From: Liolophura sinensis
Taxonomy: Eukaryota > Mollusca > Polyplacophora > Chitonida > Chitonidae
Direction: 5' to 3'
NCBI RefSeq assembly: GCF_032854445.1
Contig: NW_027017956.1
Location: 124,001 to 188,000 of the forward strand
Length of the DNA stretch: 64,000 nt
This document shows positions 62,492-64,000 of this stretch, piece by piece. Below the pieces are notes generated by a model. The model did not search any database. It saw only the letters and a list, made by a program, of their open reading frames with translations, and was not told where the DNA came from. A program made the position numbers and the translations under genes. Positions within the stretch are counted from its first letter, which is position 1. Each line of letters opens with the position of its first letter.

Positions 62492-64000
62492 ACAAGATGA
62501 AGATTGTAATCGACATAATAGCATGTTCAGTTACAAAATGAGCATTGTAATCATTGTAATAGCATGTTAAGTTACAAAGTGAACATTGTAATCCTTATAA
62601 TTGCATGTTCAGTTACAAGATGAACATTGTAATCATTATAAAAACATCATCAGTTGCAAGGTGAACATTGTAATCAGTATACAAGCATGCTCAGTTGCAA
62701 AATGGACATTGTAATCATTACAATAGCATATTCAGTTACAAGATGAACATTGTAATCATTATAATCATGTGCTCAGTTACAAGGTGAACATTGTAATCAT
62801 TACAATAGCGTGCTCAGTTACAAGATGAACATTGTAATCATTATAAAAACATGCCCAGTTACAAGATGAACAATGTAATAGTTAAAATAGCATGATCAGT
62901 TACGAAGTGAACATTGTAATCATTATAATAGCATGCTCAGTTGCAAGATAAACATTGTAATCATTAAAATATCATGTTCAGTTACAAGATGAACATTGTA
63001 ATCATTGTAATAGCATGTTCAGTTACAAAGTAAACATTGTAATCATTATAATAGCGTCAACGGTTACAAAACCACCATTGTAATCAATATAATAGCATGC
63101 TCAGTTACAAAATGAATATTGCAATCATTATATTAGCATATTTCATTACAAGATGAACATTGTAATCATTATTATAGCATATGTAGTTACAAGATGAACA
63201 TTGTAATCATTATAAAAACATCATCAGTTACAAGGTGAACATTGTAATCAGTATAAAAGCATGCTCAGTTGCAAAATGGATATTGTAATCATTACATTAG
63301 CATATTCACTTACAAGATGAACATTGTAATTATTATAATAATGTGCTCAGTTACAAGGTGAACAATGTAATCATTGTAAAAGCATGTTCAGTTACAAAGT
63401 GAACATTGTATTCCTTATAATTGCATGTTCACTTTCAAAGTGAACATTGTAATCATTATAAAAACATCATCAGTTGCAAAGTTAAAATTGTAATCAGTAT
63501 ACAAGCATGCTCAGTTGCAAAATGGACATTGTAATCATTACAATAGCATATTCACTTACAAGATGAACATTGTAATCATTATAATAATGTGCTCAGTTAC
63601 AAAGTGAACAATGTAATCATTGTAATAGCATCTTCAGTTACAAAGTGAACATTGTAATCCTTATAATTGCACGTTCAATTACAAGATGAACATTGTAATC
63701 ATTATAATATCATGCTCAGTTGCAAGATAAAGATTGTAATCGACATAATAGCATGTTCAGTTACAAGATGAACATTGTATTCATTGTAATAGCATGTTCA
63801 GTTACAAAGTGAACATTGTAATCCTTATAATTGCATGTTCAGTTACAAGATGAACGTTGTAATCATTATAAAAACATCATCAGTTGCAAGGTGAACATTG
63901 TAATCAGTATACAAGCATGCTCAGTTGCAAATTGGACATTGTAATCATTACAATAGCATATTCAGTTACAAGGTGAACATTGTAATCATTATAATCAAGT
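62492..64000. repeat. 41-bp satellite array A14 (truncated by window end)
   Basis: Short-class entry, GCGTCAACGG marker at 63054, then from 63105 the same monomer order as window bases 1 to about 540. That includes the rare TTCACTTTCAAAG monomer, which is also found near 40560. It ends mid-array. Confidence 0.97.

Noticed and set aside
1-64000. CRISPR array (regular repeats with intervening sequence)
   Set aside because: The 41-bp units abut with no unique spacers and diverge gradually. There are no cas genes, and the window carries a eukaryotic SINE.
1-64000. rDNA intergenic spacer
   Set aside because: No rRNA sequence appears in 64 kb, although the spacing of units would allow it within a normal rDNA repeat length.

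Overview
This window holds no credible protein-coding gene. It is about 64 kb of eukaryotic satellite DNA, all in one orientation, built at several nested scales. The base unit is an AT-rich (about 27% GC) 41-bp monomer that contains the core ACATTGTAATC. By my estimate roughly a thousand diverged monomers fill about 43 kb, in 15 arrays. The arrays are separated by 14 copies of a composite spacer, in head-to-tail order. Each spacer starts with the same 885-bp unidentified segment, with no net length change in any of the 14 copies. It is followed by a 362-371 bp tRNA-derived SINE that has Pol III box A/B-like sites, a (CACT)n tail and an 11-bp target site duplication (CAGTTGCACAG).

Two spacer classes exist. 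Copies 1, 2, 4 and 5 are long (about 1,986-1,990 bp) and carry a further 712-bp tail after the SINE, including a 30-bp tandem repeat. The other ten are short (1,276-1,284 bp): ten or fewer bases after the SINE's 3' duplication, the 41-bp satellite resumes. The breakpoint is the same in all ten copies. Diagnostic substitutions sort the spacers into four subfamilies: I (1, 2, 4, 5), II (3, 6, 7, 9), III (8, 10, 11, 13) and IV (12, 14). Several copies are mosaic, which points to unequal exchange or gene conversion.

Layout: array 1-1942, then spacers starting at 1943, 6740, 11537, 14799, 19066, 23333, 26551, 29770, 33077, 36296, 42179, 49450, 57130 and 61216, each followed by an array. The window begins and ends inside arrays. 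Larger periods are visible: a near-perfect 4,797-bp duplication (spacers 1 to 3), a 4,267-bp duplication (4 to 6), a 6,526-bp two-spacer unit (7/8 and 9/10) and a roughly 7.27-kb unit (11 and 12) that contains a 1,106-bp sub-repeat. Some arrays carry junctions that look like scars of lost spacers.

Organism: a metazoan. From memory, the SINE closely resembles elements with a (CACT)n/(ACTC)n tail that are very common in marine molluscs, especially gastropods such as limpets and abalones. A gastropod is therefore the best guess, but this is an inference without a database search. A heterochromatic, pericentromeric or sex-linked satellite block is plausible but not shown by the sequence. If there is a biological system here, it is the repeat architecture itself: a satellite that has captured a Pol III retroposon and amplified it together with its own monomers.
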